From the NCBI GenBank assembly GCA_023231475.1, contig JALJEE010002538.1, forward strand, positions 1-50,626: DNA of 50,626 bases, written 5' to 3'. A program made the translations under genes and the position numbers. Source of the stretch: Seison nebaliae. Lineage: Eukaryota; Rotifera; Pararotatoria; Seisonacea; Seisonidae. Under the pieces are notes generated by a model that saw only the letters and a program-made list of their open reading frames with translations, had not been told where the DNA came from and searched no databases. Below, piece by piece: positions 31,367-43,691 of this stretch (the stretch's first letter is position 1; every line of letters begins with the position of its first letter).

Positions 31367-34300
31367 CTATCTGAAGTATTTGGCGGAATCGGTTTCTTGT
31401 AGTTTGGTGGTAGGACCACAAGTTTTCGTCAGATCAAACGTAGGCGGTGCTGTGACGGGAGTCGATGGGCGTGGACGTTTTCCTTTCACTCCTCCCGGAT
31501 CGGACGTTGTCTCCAACACATTATTATTCTGGAAGAAAGTGGCAATTGGACTGGATAATTTCGGTTCGGTATCCGTTTGGCCTAATTGTCGATGGTTTAT
31601 TTCGTCGATATCGCGTTGACTGGGATTAGAGGATTTGAATGAACTTTCCGGTGCGACATTTAGTGGAATGGGTGAAGGAACTACTTCTTCTTCTTTCGTC
31701 AATACGGCACTGATTCGGGGACTGGTGTGAATACTTGGTTCTCCTCCTGTTTGTTCATCGATTATCGGTCGTGCATGAGATGTGGTCGGTTTGAGATTAA
31801 TAGAATCATTCTTATGTTCCTCATCGCTCAAAATTCCCGTTGCATTTAAAGTGTTTTGCATTGGATCGTCCGTATCAGAATCAGACGCGAGAATTTGATC
31901 GATCATCATATTAACTTTCTCATTGGACGGGTCTTTGGGAGCTAACGTCATATCTCCACTGGGCATTGAGGGATCATTATGAATAGATTTCTGAGGTGAT
32001 CGTCTCGAACTAGTTGATCCGGTGCCCATCGTCAAACTATGGAATGAATGTTCAGGTTGACGGTTGTGGTCATGATGGAGCATATGGAGTGCTTGAGATC
32101 GTTGTCGTGTCGTTTCCACTTCGTTGTACATATCAGCATATTCTTCCAATGAACCGGCTAAGATGGCTGCATTAGCTACATAACTTATCGGTTTCTCATA
32201 ATCGTCCTGAGCGAGTATTCTACGAGCTAGGACGTCGTCGAATCCCAACCGTTGTAAGAGCGGGTATGTCATTTCACCTTCCACTTTCGCCAAATGGTTT
32301 CGATTTCTCAATGAAATCATCACCAATTGACGATTGGTGAGACGAGGCTCTGGCAAACTGCGACCACAATTCTGCCAATGCATCAATAAGTCCAATTCGC
32401 TCTGGAGATTGTTAACTACCCGTCGCGAGAACCATACATCGCCATTGATCTTAATTCCGTTGTTGAAGAGTGTTCGATTGAATTCAGCATAGTTTATCAA
32501 ATTGTCCGGGTTGGCACACATTCGTTCCATATAGGCCGAGATGATCTGCCGATAAATGATCATTATCTCACCAGCATCAGTACCTTGTTCGCGAATGACG
32601 GAACCGTTCGCTCGAACGTAATTGATACAGTTGTTATTGTGCAAATGTGCGATATATTTCAGTTTGGGATATTTCAATCGTATCGTCAATTTAACAAATG
32701 CTTCATGGATATGTGGTTGTCGAATATCGAATTCATTACAAACATTTGGTGGCACCAAATATCTTCGATCGGCGTCCAAATGAACCGTTTCGAAACCTTT
32801 AAATAAATTATCCAGAAATATAAGCACCCCAGTATTGGTGACCAGGGCCGTGTTTCCGGCCACATTCGTCACATTCGTCGAACAACAATCAATATCATAT
32901 AACTGATTTCCTGAATTGAGAACGGGAGGATAAGTCGTGGGAGGTCGACCACCATCTGGTTTGTACACGTAACTTTGACAGATTGCTATCCATTCGGATG
33001 GACAACAAACATCCGATTTACCAGATTCAATCGACGCCCAATCCACCCCGTCCAAGAAGTCCAACATTTTTATACTCTCATAATCCTTCACTCGAGTGGT
33101 GATGTCCCAATTCGTCATCGATGTAATACAGGTAATCAGTTCGGGACTGAGTGGCGTATCATACACGTCAGGTTCTTGTTGAGATGCCGTTATTTCCCGA
33201 TAACGATCCCACGGCGCGTAAATACTATAATTGTACAAGGGTAAAATGTACATCATTTGGTGGACGGTTGCCCCGAGAGCATAATAATCTCTCGCCTCAT
33301 CGAAACCACCATAAATTTCCGGCCATTTTCCTTCCGGTGCGATGAAACGTGGTGTTCCTTGATCAGCTGATCTTCCCGGTCTGAGTTTCGACTTTTCGAT
33401 GACTAAGCCATAATCAGTTATTTTGATGAGACCATTACCATAAACTAATATGTTTCCGGTTTTGAAATCCGAATGAATGATTCCTAACGAATGCAATTCC
33501 TTCAATCCATACATCATCATTGCCATCACATGTTTGACGCAGACCTCGGGTATACGCTAGAGAAAAATCGGAATGATTAAAAGAGGTTTTTTGGAGAAAA
33601 TGGGACAAACTCTCAATTTACTGGTAATATCATAACCACTATCCATTTCGGAATAGACGGAATGGAATCGTATTACCTCCAACAAATCGCCACACTCTGC
33701 CAATTCACAAGCAATAAACATATAACAATCGTCATGGTCCATCCATAATGGCACTGAGTTGTAGTGGAGGTTACTTCCCGCCCTTAATTTCAGTAAGGTG
33801 TTCCGTTCGGCAAAGATTTTATCTCTCGTGTGCACATAATGGTCGTTGAGACGTTCAAAAATCGTTCGAACATAAGACACCTGATTGAAGCTTTTGAGGA
33901 ATTTATGTTTCGGAACAATTTTCAATACCACCATATCCTCCCGGCCTTTATCTATGAGAGGAATGAGATGAAATTAATTCAATAAAGTAAACCGTTTATG
34001 GTTTTGGCTAGTACCACTGTTCCATATCCGCCACTACTCAAATATCCACAAACTCCCAACAAATTATGTTTTAATAGGACTTCGTTTTTCGGCTGAGAAT
34101 TTCTACCACATGGATTTAGTGGCGTCAAATTGATCATATGAGACATGGCACGAATATCTGTAATGTTTCTCAATTGTCGATATACTCGACCGCCTTTCCT
34201 TATTCTTTTTAGCATAGTTTCCTCTCGACAAACCATCCTGAACTTCCGCCCACACAGTGCCATATGAGCGTTGAGGATATAAGTTTCGAAAAAAGCCGGA

Positions 34301-36105
34301 AATAGTCGTCGCCATCGTGGATGATGGAAACTTGGTGTAGCTGTGATATGATAACCTTGAGAGAGGACTAACATTCGATGTACGTATAACTGTTCATTAG
34401 GCGGCTGTTCTTTTGAATAAAAAACCGCCTCCCAATCATTAAGCCAACCTTTTTCGATTCCACCTCTTGGCATTCGGTTCGTGTCAATCAATGCGTCAAA
34501 AAAGTAGCACCGATTGTGTCTATTTATCTTTTCAATATAACAGTCTTTGGCAACCGGAGGTTCCATTCGACCCAGTCGCGGATCTATATTTACATCATTC
34601 AAATGCAAATCTGGAGCAATATCAATAACATGAAAACGGTTCCGTGCAAACAACACATTCACATTCTTCAAATTTACATAATCGTAATAGCCATTTCGAC
34701 ATGAGTCTGGATTATCATCTGGTTGCATTACAATTCTTGACGCCGGTTCATTGTTGTCATGTAGGGACGACGTATGGACTAAGCGAGGAATTCGCGAATT
34801 TTCTTTCTCCATCGTCTGAATGTGTTTCATGTATACATCGAGTTTGGAGAAAACGAGTTCTCGTTTCAAATGACCTGGTGCCACTTCCACATGTCTCTTC
34901 AATTCATCGACATGCTGATAATATGGTGGTCTGGGAACGGCCGGATCATGATAAGGTAGACATCGACCACTTCGATTTCGATATCCTACAAATTCATTTC
35001 TGAATGGCACGTGACCTGCCCCTTGGGGATTATAGACATCTGAAATTTGATTATAAAGTTCCCGTTTGAGAACCGGACTTCGTTTGGTAGTTGTTAGCAT
35101 TTGGGGTGATTTCGGTTTATCAGCAGTCGGTTCTTCCGTGATGCCTTGTAACATTTGTTCGAGTTCGTCCATATTAAACAAATCCTCTCCAAATTGCGCA
35201 CCTCCACCTTCCCGTTGTTTCCGAAGGTTGTCCATGAATTCCTGCACATTCACTTCTTCCTGTTGTTTCGTTTCTTCTCCACTCGAATCGATCAGCAACG
35301 TTTTATCCGCTTTATTTTTGACGGGCGCCAATAATTCTTCCTGGAGTTTTCGTTGATCTTCCGTCAAAAATTGCGGTTGAACGAAATCACCAGGTGCCCG
35401 CGACGGAGGCTCATCGTCTGGAAATTGAAAATTGGCGATATCTGGAGCAATCAATCCAAGTCCACCAGGTGGTGGTTGAGGTTCCGCCGCTGCAGGTGGT
35501 TGTGGTGGTGGCGGTTGAGTTGTGGTTGTTGTAGTTGGTCGTCCAAAACCGATCGGTTCAAGCGGTTGGAAAGCTGGTCTTTGTTGTGCTTGAAGATTGT
35601 AAGCAGGTTGTGGATAAATTCTCGGATCATATCGACCTTGTTCTTGTCGTTCATATCCGGTGCGCATCGTCCCTGATGGGAATATACCACGTGACATTGG
35701 ATAGCTTGGTTGATTTGGGATATTTTGCATTCGCATATCTCTTCCATAATCTCCACCATATGGTGGTCCTCGTGATGTTGAAACGAAGCCCACACCACGA
35801 TGTCCAGCCATATGTGGTTGTTGTTGATGTGGATAACCGCCGAATTGTCGATCGGTTGATTGTCCTTGTTGATTGTAGTATTGTGGGGGTGGTTGATGCG
35901 GATCGAACATTCGATGTTCCAAATGTTGATTTCTAGCCTGCCAATTTGATGGTTGGCCTGCACTTCCGATCATTCCGAATTGGGAACGTCCTGGTGGCAT
36001 CGGTTGAGGAAGTTCATAGTCGTTTGGTCGCCTGAAAGGACCAGGTTGATCAAAATAACCTGTCCTGTCTGATCGACCCTGTCCGTACCTCGGATCCATA
36101 TACAA
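31367..36105 (-). CDS. Large protein kinase with novel flanking domains (putatively active)
   Basis: Three exons (33993-36105, 33611-33951, 31367-33556) join in phase, giving 1,547 residues. Residues 1-230 are Pro/Gln/Gly-rich and disordered, followed by an acidic helical segment. An uncharacterised region (about 380-685) precedes a central kinase domain. This shows a Gly loop (GYLSSGGYGTVVLAKTI, ending near 703), the VAIK-type lysine in VVLKIV, and a C-helix Glu in FAERNTLLKL. The catalytic loop is HSDFKTGN, with catalytic Asp, Lys and Asn kept and Arg of HRD replaced by Ser. DFG appears as DYG, and APE as APEG. The hallmarks predict activity on Ser/Thr, but no standard kinase group is obvious. 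A C-terminal domain (about 1,000-1,250), shared with the neighbouring pseudokinase, is followed by a disordered Ser/Pro tail. The gene lies head-to-tail with that paralogue, 311 bp downstream of it. Confidence 0.8.
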
Positions 36106-36416
36106 GTCAGTGGAAATTAAATTAAAAAAAAGAAAACAAATTCAAATAGGAAAAAATAGGAGTTAACTTAATTCTCGTTTGCTTTCATCATTCATTTCGA
36201 GTTAGTAATATAACGAAAACGTTGTGTAACTACATATTTCTCTTTTCAATTTTCCACTTTTCAAACTGCTCAACAGGAAAACAACTTTTCAAACAGCTAA
36301 ACAGCAAAACAACTTTTCGGCGTGTTAATTTATTGTTGAGGAAGAAATAGTTTAGAAGGAAATCAAATACATTTAAGAAGAATTATTATTAAATGATCTA
36401 GAGTACAATGAAGTGT
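36106..36416. other. Spacer between the paired kinase genes
   Basis: 311 bp holding the 3' UTR of the pseudokinase gene and the promoter region of the kinase gene. It contains a local duplication of CAACTTTTC-A-ACAGC(T)-AAACAG words near 36275-36315. No coding frame. Confidence 0.5.
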
Positions 36417-39141
36417 TTATAATTCACAAATAAAGTGTGGCAGTCCGTTGGGATCCACAATTCCGCTACTTATCGTTTTCTCATAATCCGATTCGCTTGG
36501 AAGATGTTTGCAGAATGTCTCGAAATCCTTAGTCACCTTCTCCTTCATCAAATCACCGCCATAACGACAATAATGTCGGATGAATCGTTCCAATTCCGAT
36601 GTCATCGGTCGACAATATCGTAGCCATAAATTCTTATCGTTCAAATAAATGTAATTGACATTCGGTTGAATCGGGTACGAATATCCCAACCGAATTTGTC
36701 TTACCGTATTGACGTGAACGTGATCCAATCCCTCGTTGTATTGAGGACACATCACTTTATTGTCCGTCCGTTCAATGGACAACGTTCGGGGGAAAAGGAA
36801 ATTCTTTTTATCGTAATAAACTAACTTATCCGTCACTTCGTAGTCGGGATTGTTGAGTTGATAGACAGTTGGTGCTTGTTCGTTCGAATAGATAACATCG
36901 GAATAATTCAGGTTTTTACAAATAATCTGCGGGAAATCGGTTTTGTGAGTTCCTTCGGGATCCAACTGATTATAATCATATCGAAGTCGTGAACATAATT
37001 TGAGATAGCCTTCTGGTGCCGCTTCAACATATTGGCCCGACTGTAAGAGAGCCCATTTAGTGCCAGAAAACGTACTAAATGTCTTAAGCTTATCAAAACT
37101 ATAAATAAATAATTAAAATTTCATATAAAATTTCAAATAGAATTTCAAATGGAAATGACTAACCAGCACAGACGTTCCATGGGATGAGGTTTACACAGTA
37201 ACTGAATTAGAGTCTTCACACTGTTCGGTACGAACATTCCTGGTAAGTTGAAATCGAGAGCCTCCAGATAGAGGAAAACCTCGTCCCAGGGCGCCAATAA
37301 TTCGGGATTGAACAAAGTCGTATAGAAGATTTGTGAGAGAATAATTCCCAAATTATAGAAATCGTTCAAATAATTATATCCACCAAAAATCGTTGTGAAA
37401 TGTTTCTCGGCCGATCTGTTGGCTAATGTGCCGGTGGCATAAATCGATCGGAATTTTATGGGTCGTGACGAATGGAAATTACTCAAACAAATCTTTCCGC
37501 TCGAATAAACCAGAATATCAGACAAGCTCAAATCGTTGTGACAGACATCGAAGGAATGAAGTTGCTCGAGACCGACGACTATCATGGAGAAAATATGCGT
37601 TAGATATTCGGTATTGACGAGGACGTTGAAATCCCAAAGATTCTTTATTGGACACCCCCCATTATTCTTCCGATAATTTATGAGGAATTGGTGCAAATTG
37701 CCACAATCCGCCCACTCCAATGCGATGTATCGATATTTCCCATCACTATCTATCCATAACGGTTCCACCAAATACGGTGTCACTTTGTTCATACTCTTCA
37801 CCAAATTCTTCTCGTTGTGGTAGTAACAACATAATTTTTTCCATGCCGTCGGATTCTCCACCAATTTACTGGTACCATATCTGGTTCTGGCACTAGCCAG
37901 GAAACGTTCCTTCTTCTCCAATCGAATCATAATTGGAAAATATTCATTATCATAATTTGAGATCGTTCGACACAATATATAATATCCATAGGCGTTTTTA
38001 CTAAGAACGCCGTAAATGCCGAGAATGTTCTGGCGAACGAAAACGGTATTTCGATTGATGATATTATCATTGTTAGTGATGGAAGGAAAAAATGATTCGT
38101 CTAACACGTCCAACAATTTCAAGGCAATTCGACTTTGGGGTCGTTTACGACCGGCGAGGAATCGATTTCTTACAACGATCCTCACCACTTTCGGTGTTAT
38201 TAACGAGAAAACGAGTCGTTCAAGATCCGTCAGAAATTTGGAAGGATAATAAATGTTGACATTCGTATCGATATTCTTCGTCACATAGACGTTGATGGAA
38301 GTCTCAAGATGATTGGGCAATAAGAGCATTCGAGAAACTTTGGGAAATTTGGGTGGTATTTCAAAATGGAAATAACCAGCTCGCCACGGATGGACGTCGT
38401 TGTTGAAGAGACCTTGATAGGAATAAAGTTTTGGCGCTCCATAATAACAATCGAGGAAGTATTTCCGGTTATATTCATTGATCGGTTCGAATCGATCTTC
38501 AAATTTCGTATGTTCAATTTTTATGAATCTCTTTTTTCCCTTCCGACTACTCGTTGGTTTGTTCGTCGTTTGCACTTTGGCACATAGTGCGGGTGTTGTG
38601 CCACATTGTTCGGTTGGTGTGGGTTGAGTGTTTGTGTCGTTGGCGGAGGGACGTGGATATGTCAAAGGTACTGGCGATTCGTGACCAGCACCTGCTTGTT
38701 CTAATGTCTCTTTCCATTTCTTCATCTGGAATGGTGAGACGGCACATGGTCGTCTCTCCAGTTTCAACAAAGGAATGAATCGATGGAAATCGGATGAAAA
38801 CGGAGTATTGGGTAGTAATATGTTGAGTTGGTCGGAGGAATAATCGATCATCTCTTCCGGTGTCAAATAAGCCACATTGTCAGATAACGCTACACTTTTC
38901 GATTTAGTTTGTGAATTTAACGTTCTCTGTGTTCCTACGTTACGCGTGTTCGTCTGCAGGTTTTCCGCGCCAACATTGTCGCTCACAACTGGCGAAGGTT
39001 CGTTTATATTCAACGCCACTTCGTCATTTCTACCATTCTTTAATGGAGTGTCTTTAAAAGTGGTCGAATAACCGTTACTATTTAATAGCTTAGCCAGCTC
39101 GTCAGTGTTACCTCTATGAGCCGTAGTAGCTATTGCTCCTT
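36417..39141 (-). CDS. Pseudokinase paralogue of the adjacent kinase (5' exon unresolved)
   Basis: Two joined exons (37164-39141 and 36417-37098) give about 886 residues. The first begins in mid-codon after acceptor TTCTACAG, so a short 5' exon is missing. Kinase-fold landmarks align with the neighbour but are degraded. The Gly loop is GVLSKNAYGYYILCRTI, the VAIK lysine is Arg (PIMIRLEKK), and the catalytic loop is HNDLSLSDIL (Lys to Ser, Asn to Asp). DFG is NFH and APE is SAEK. Structural positions persist: FGGYNYLNDFYNLG against YGGFDEARDYYALG, and LLAPWDEV against YAPWDRY. The flanking regions also match: RMLLLPN against RMLVLSQ, and a C-terminal YPIQPNVNYIYL against YPKLKYIAHL. Loss of the metal-binding Asp and ATP lysine means it cannot be a normal kinase; an allosteric or scaffold role is inference. 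Confidence 0.75.
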
Positions 39142-40144
39142 CTGTAGAATGAAAGTTAAGGTGAATTTTCACACGAATCGTAAAGAACAACTTTTAGATT
39201 GCATATTAGATATAGTGCCCTCTCAAATAAAAGGAACAAGAGAAGAATAATAAACAGAACAAAATAGAAAAAAAACAAATAAATTGACTTTTTCGGTTTT
39301 ATTAATAACTTATGTTCATCATTTCTTTTTCTTATTTTTCCATTCGATTTTACCACAATCCACTCAAACTTCTTCCAAACATCGTTCTTCCAATTCCATT
39401 CCTTCTCCCAAAAATCTGCCTCCGAGCGACACATTCATTTAAAATGGAAACTTATTTAAATTTATGTAATACTTATTTCATATAATTAATACCAGTTTTT
39501 TTCTTCAAAAAACCGTTTGAAAAACTGAAGACAAATTCAAATTGTCACTTCGCTAATCCGTTTTTCCATTATCATTCTTTAACGTTAATTCAATCAATTT
39601 TCTACATTCCATCCCTTATTTCCCTTCGGAATTTTAGTTCGGTAGTTTCATAAAACAACAACAACAAAAACAATATTCAAATTGATCTTTTTATTATGAG
39701 GGATGATTGAAATTGAGAATTTGATTTTTTGTGTTTAATTTAAATTTTAATAAATAATGATCGATCGTGAAGTAACGTGAAGATGGTGAATATGAAAATC
39801 CGGTGGAAGAACCGTTGATACTAGAAAACCGTTTATGATGATTTTTCTTGCAAAAATTTTAATAGTCTTTATTGAATAGATTATGAAACTTTTTTGAATT
39901 TTATTATACTTTTTAAAAATGTAACACAAATGAAAAATGAGAGGAAATGAAATGAAAATATTTACAAACATAATTTAAATTGAATCGAAGTGACGAAATA
40001 AAAATAACAATAAAAGTTCATTAACAATTTTTCATTTGAGAGAGAAGACAATTTGAAAGTGAATTCTCGATTGGACAGGAAACTAACAATAGTTGTAAGA
40101 GAATAAAGGGAAATTATTTAAGAACAATATATATTTGATGCATT
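39142..40144. other. Intergenic region, probably with the missing pseudokinase 5' exon
   Basis: About 1 kb between the pseudokinase gene and the CLPTM1L stop. A frame at 39156-39434 (minus, 92 codons, with a hydrophobic FFFYFVLFIILLLFLLF segment) could belong to the pseudokinase transcript, but its donors do not match the required phase. The rest is AT-rich. Confidence 0.4.
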
Positions 40145-42171
40145 TTAATTTTTCTTCTTTTCTTCCAACGTTTGTTGTGGTTCTTCTTCTTTGTTCGATT
40201 TATCATTTGTGAACGATTGACCATATTCATTTACACGTTTCTTATCCGTATCGTAAATGCTGTTTATCATTTTATATCAATTTAAAGAGACAAGAAAGAA
40301 AGTGAACTAGTATTGGTAGAGGAAAATGACGAAAACGATATCGTCTCGGAAACATGCCAATCGATGTGACGTCGGCATGGATAATATAGTGGCATAGACA
40401 TCGTCGATAATCGTGTTGAACCCTTTATACAGGAACACTCGGATTGGTAGATGAGCAACAGATTTCAACTATCCCAAAATAAATATTTGAAAAATTAATT
40501 GAAAAGAAGAACTTTGTAATTCAAGAACACTTGTGGTAACATGAAGAGAAATCCGAAATAATACACCATATGTACCAGACTAGTCACTGTCCAAGAATAC
40601 CAACTAATTTGAATATAATTTAAGGATATATGGAAGATAATTTTAATAAGATTTTGAATATAATTTAAGGATAATTTTAAGAGTATTGTGAATATAATTT
40701 AAGGATAAGTAGAGGATAAAAATTTAAACGAAATACTCACCTTTTCTGTGGATAATAAAGTAAAGAATAAACTGCACTTCCAATGCACAGCGGAATGATG
40801 AGATAGAATAATTTGTTGATCATTTCCGAATCGAAATTTTCAGAAGCATTTTCCGCATTCGATTTCTCTCCCAACTGATCAATAGAAAATGATGATGATA
40901 AAGATGAAAAATAATTAAAGAAAACTTTCATATAGAAAAAGGGGAATTTGGATGATAATTTGAAGGAGATCTTCATCGCTTTCATCAACTTCCAAATCTC
41001 CACCACTATCCCAACGAACAAGGGAATGATGACCAGATATGACGACAACGAATCGATGAGATGGAGAAGAATGATCGTTTGACTGATGACACGCCAAATA
41101 ACTAGATAATTTTCGATTAGAAACGAGCAGATTTTCTCAACTAACTTGTTCGTAATGAAATTCCCACCATCGACGATTGATTCCTCCAATAATTTATATC
41201 GTTCTTGAATGCCAATACATCGAGTAACATCTACGAATATTTTCCATTAATTTGAAAATTTGCAGGAAAATAATTGAACATGTATAATCATAATTAGGAC
41301 GGAAATGAATAGGATGTAGACGTTGTTGAAGGTGAGAAGATCTCTCACTTCCTTCAGAGCGTCTTCCTTAATACCCAATTCCTTCATTGCCGGAATATTT
41401 GAGTCCATCGATGACCAGAATTCGAATTGTGGCACATTCATTCGACGGAAATGTAAAGTGAAATTAATTTGATTAGAATCTAAAATCTGAAAGAAAAAAA
41501 AAACCATCAAAAATTAATTAATGATGGAATTAGGATTAATGAGGAACTTGGAGATATGATGGATGATGACGGAAAATTTCCTTCTCAATAATCGGTAAAT
41601 ATTTACCAGATGAATCGATTTTCAAATGTGGATGAATGGAACGAGGAACGGCGGTTAGATCGATGACAAATTCAGGATTTGAAATGAATCGGAATGGAAT
41701 TTTATTCCAATAATGAGTGTAAATGACATCGGGCTCATTGAATGAATCGATCGTTTTCAATAGATTCTTCTTCTTCTTGATCAATTGATATTTGGAGAGA
41801 TCTAAATTGAAGTAAATTCGATCATGATAATCGCTCGGCGTTTTCAATTTATTTATCGTTCGTTTTTTTTTCATTTCGCTGAAACGTTTCTCTCTGAAAC
41901 ATTTCTTCATAAATTTCGGATAGAGACCACTCTCGTGCATGAACAGATGAAGATTAATCGTTCCATTCTCTCTAGAGATGTGGGAAATGTTTTTCTTTGT
42001 GAATTCTCTAAAATGATCAAAATTAAAAAAAAAACGGAAATGGAAAAATATGATTGGGAACAATAGAAAATCATTTTGTGACGAATTGAATATCTCCAAA
42101 TTCTTCATTATGATATCCGAGCAATTACAATCCTTACCGATCTTTGTTGAATGAGTAATACAACCAGATAA
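40145..42171 (-). CDS. Clptm1l: Cleft lip and palate transmembrane protein 1-like (N-terminus unresolved)
   Basis: Exons resolved from the 3' end: 40145-40259, 40308-40468, 40513-40603, 40741-41101, 41146-41230, 41280-41487, 41548-42007 and one further exon ending at 42171. CLPTM1L/CRR9 is an ER multi-pass protein related to CLPTM1. The human protein acts as a lipid scramblase for glucosaminyl-phosphatidylinositol in GPI-anchor synthesis. Visible hallmarks are the luminal part with RENGTINLHLFMHESG, FWSSMDSNIPAMKELGI, and LLDVLAFKNDINYW. The helical segments contain IPLFVGIVVEIWKLMKAMK and PLCIGSAVYSLLY, then FGFLFMLPQVFLNYK. The very conserved end has KSVAHLP, MPTSHRLACFRDDIVF and DKKRVNEYGQSF. 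Exon joins checked are in phase. The first exon(s), with the N-terminal membrane helix, could not be fixed. Confidence 0.93.
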
Positions 42172-42593
42172 CTGAGAGAGAGAGAGAGAGAGAAATTTGA
42201 ATTTGGAAATAATTTCAAATAACTTGAATTAATTGTGACTCTTTCGAATAGAAGGGAAATAAACATTTGTGGTTTTTCTCTCGTTGTCGTTGGAGAGAGC
42301 ATTGTTTATAATCGAAATAATTATAAATATTCCTCAGGAATATACCCATGTAAACTAGTCCACAAAAAAGGATGAATTTTGTGGAGAGTGACATTTCTCC
42401 TTTTGTTTTAGGAAAGTTTACGAATATAATTTTATTAGAATTTTAAAATTCTCTCGAATTCCTCATGAAATAATTCGGGAGACGAGTAAACAACGAATTA
42501 TGATATCGAAATGGAGAGATAGATGATTCTGTTAAAACGAAAAAAGAAAATTAAAGAATAAATAGAATTATGGAATAGACGCGTAAATGAATG
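42172..42593. other. Possible CLPTM1L 5' region and spacer
   Basis: Contains a (GA)n run at 42173-42192, whose complement serves as a pyrimidine tract before an acceptor. A 64-codon frame (minus, from 42302) may or may not include the first CLPTM1L exon. Otherwise AT-rich spacer up to the DNAJC25 stop. Confidence 0.4.
42173..42192. repeat. (GA)n microsatellite at a splice acceptor
   Basis: Ten GA dinucleotides; on the minus strand the run reads TCTCTC...CAG and ends exactly at the proposed 3' splice site of CLPTM1L. Confidence 0.85.
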
Positions 42594-43691
42594 TCATTCT
42601 TCGAATGTGATCTGTCCCGGACCTCCTTTATTCATCCATCGACGGAAAGTTTTATATTTACCACTTTGAATTAATTTCTGTTTATTTTTCTCTTCGTGTG
42701 ATTTGTGCCATTCTTCATGTACATCCGATTTCCATAATTCCAATTTAAAATATTGAAATTTGTCCTCTTTGCTAAATGCATCCCAGACACGTTGTGGGAT
42801 ATTGAGATGATTCCGAATCAACAAACTTTTCTCCTCCTCGTCCAATTCTCGTTTCAATATCAATCGACGATAATACCATCTGATGATCGAGTAGACGTAA
42901 AGTATGAAGATAAAGGGAAGATAGGCGAGTTGAACGAGCAAGAAATCCTTCCACGTCGGACGGAAGAGATTGTTATGTTTGAGGAATTCTTGACGGAAAA
43001 TTTCGTCATTCTCATTTAAATTTTCTCGAATCTCTTTCGAAATCTGATTAAATTGACTCATCAAATGAACTTTCTCTTCGACAATCACATACAAAATATG
43101 TTCCTCGTTGAATCGAGCGTCTTCTTTCGATAATTCTTTTCGTCGAATTTTCCGTCTGATATCGTCGTCATTAATGAGATTTAACTCCTTCGCTATTTGA
43201 CTGGCCACACGTCGATATTTCGGAACGGCCACCATTCCTTTGATTTTCAATCGATATCGATTCTTAATCAAATAAAAATGAATGACAGAAATACAAATCA
43301 ATGTTCCCACAATCACATATCGAATATCGACTTTTGGTGATAATCGTCGTTTGTAATATCGATAATAATGATAATAATATTCTTCCGGATTGTCCAACAT
43401 TTGATCATAATCAGCTCGTTGATCTTCGTCATTCAACACTTCATACGCCGTTGCTATCCGACGGAATTGGAGTGTCGCTTTCTCTTTATCTTCTTTCGTT
43501 CGGAATCGATCGGGATGCCATTTCTTTGCGAATTTCCTGTAAGCCTTTGCGATCTCCGAACGACTCGATTCACGTTTCAATTCGAGAATCTCATAACAAT
43601 TCTCCTCGCCACAATACAAGTCTTGAATGAAACATTCACTCCATATCACACAACACATGAAGAAGAGAAAAGTCAAGAGACAACTCTTCAT
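42594..43691 (-). CDS. Dnajc25: DnaJ homologue, subfamily C member 25
   Basis: Single exon, 365 residues. A signal peptide (1-20) is followed by a Cys-containing lead and a J domain (about 31-95) with the HPD motif at 59-61 (KKWHPDRF), which stimulates Hsp70 ATPase. The first membrane segment is at about 123-142 (RYVIVGTLICISVIHFYLI). A charged helical middle and a second membrane segment (about 245-270, LLVQLAYLPFIFILYVYSII) precede the family-typical C-terminus RRWMNKGGPGQITFEE. DNAJC25 is a membrane J protein of the secretory pathway. The start is the ATG at 43689-43691 and all key residues are intact. It lies upstream of CLPTM1L on the same strand, about 420 bp away. Confidence 0.9.
   Translation of the reverse strand: MKSCLLTFLFFMCCVIWSECFIQDLYCGEENCYEILELKRESSRSEIAKAYRKFAKKWHPDRFRTKEDKEKATLQFRRIATAYEVLNDEDQRADYDQMLDNPEEYYYHYYRYYKRRLSPKVDIRYVIVGTLICISVIHFYLIKNRYRLKIKGMVAVPKYRRVASQIAKELNLINDDDIRRKIRRKELSKEDARFNEEHILYVIVEEKVHLMSQFNQISKEIRENLNENDEIFRQEFLKHNNLFRPTWKDFLLVQLAYLPFIFILYVYSIIRWYYRRLILKRELDEEEKSLLIRNHLNIPQRVWDAFSKEDKFQYFKLELWKSDVHEEWHKSHEEKNKQKLIQSGKYKTFRRWMNKGGPGQITFEE

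Noticed and set aside
39156-39434. 92-codon minus-strand frame as first exon of the pseudokinase
   Set aside because: It contains a hydrophobic run, but none of its GT donors gives the phase needed by the acceptor at 39141.
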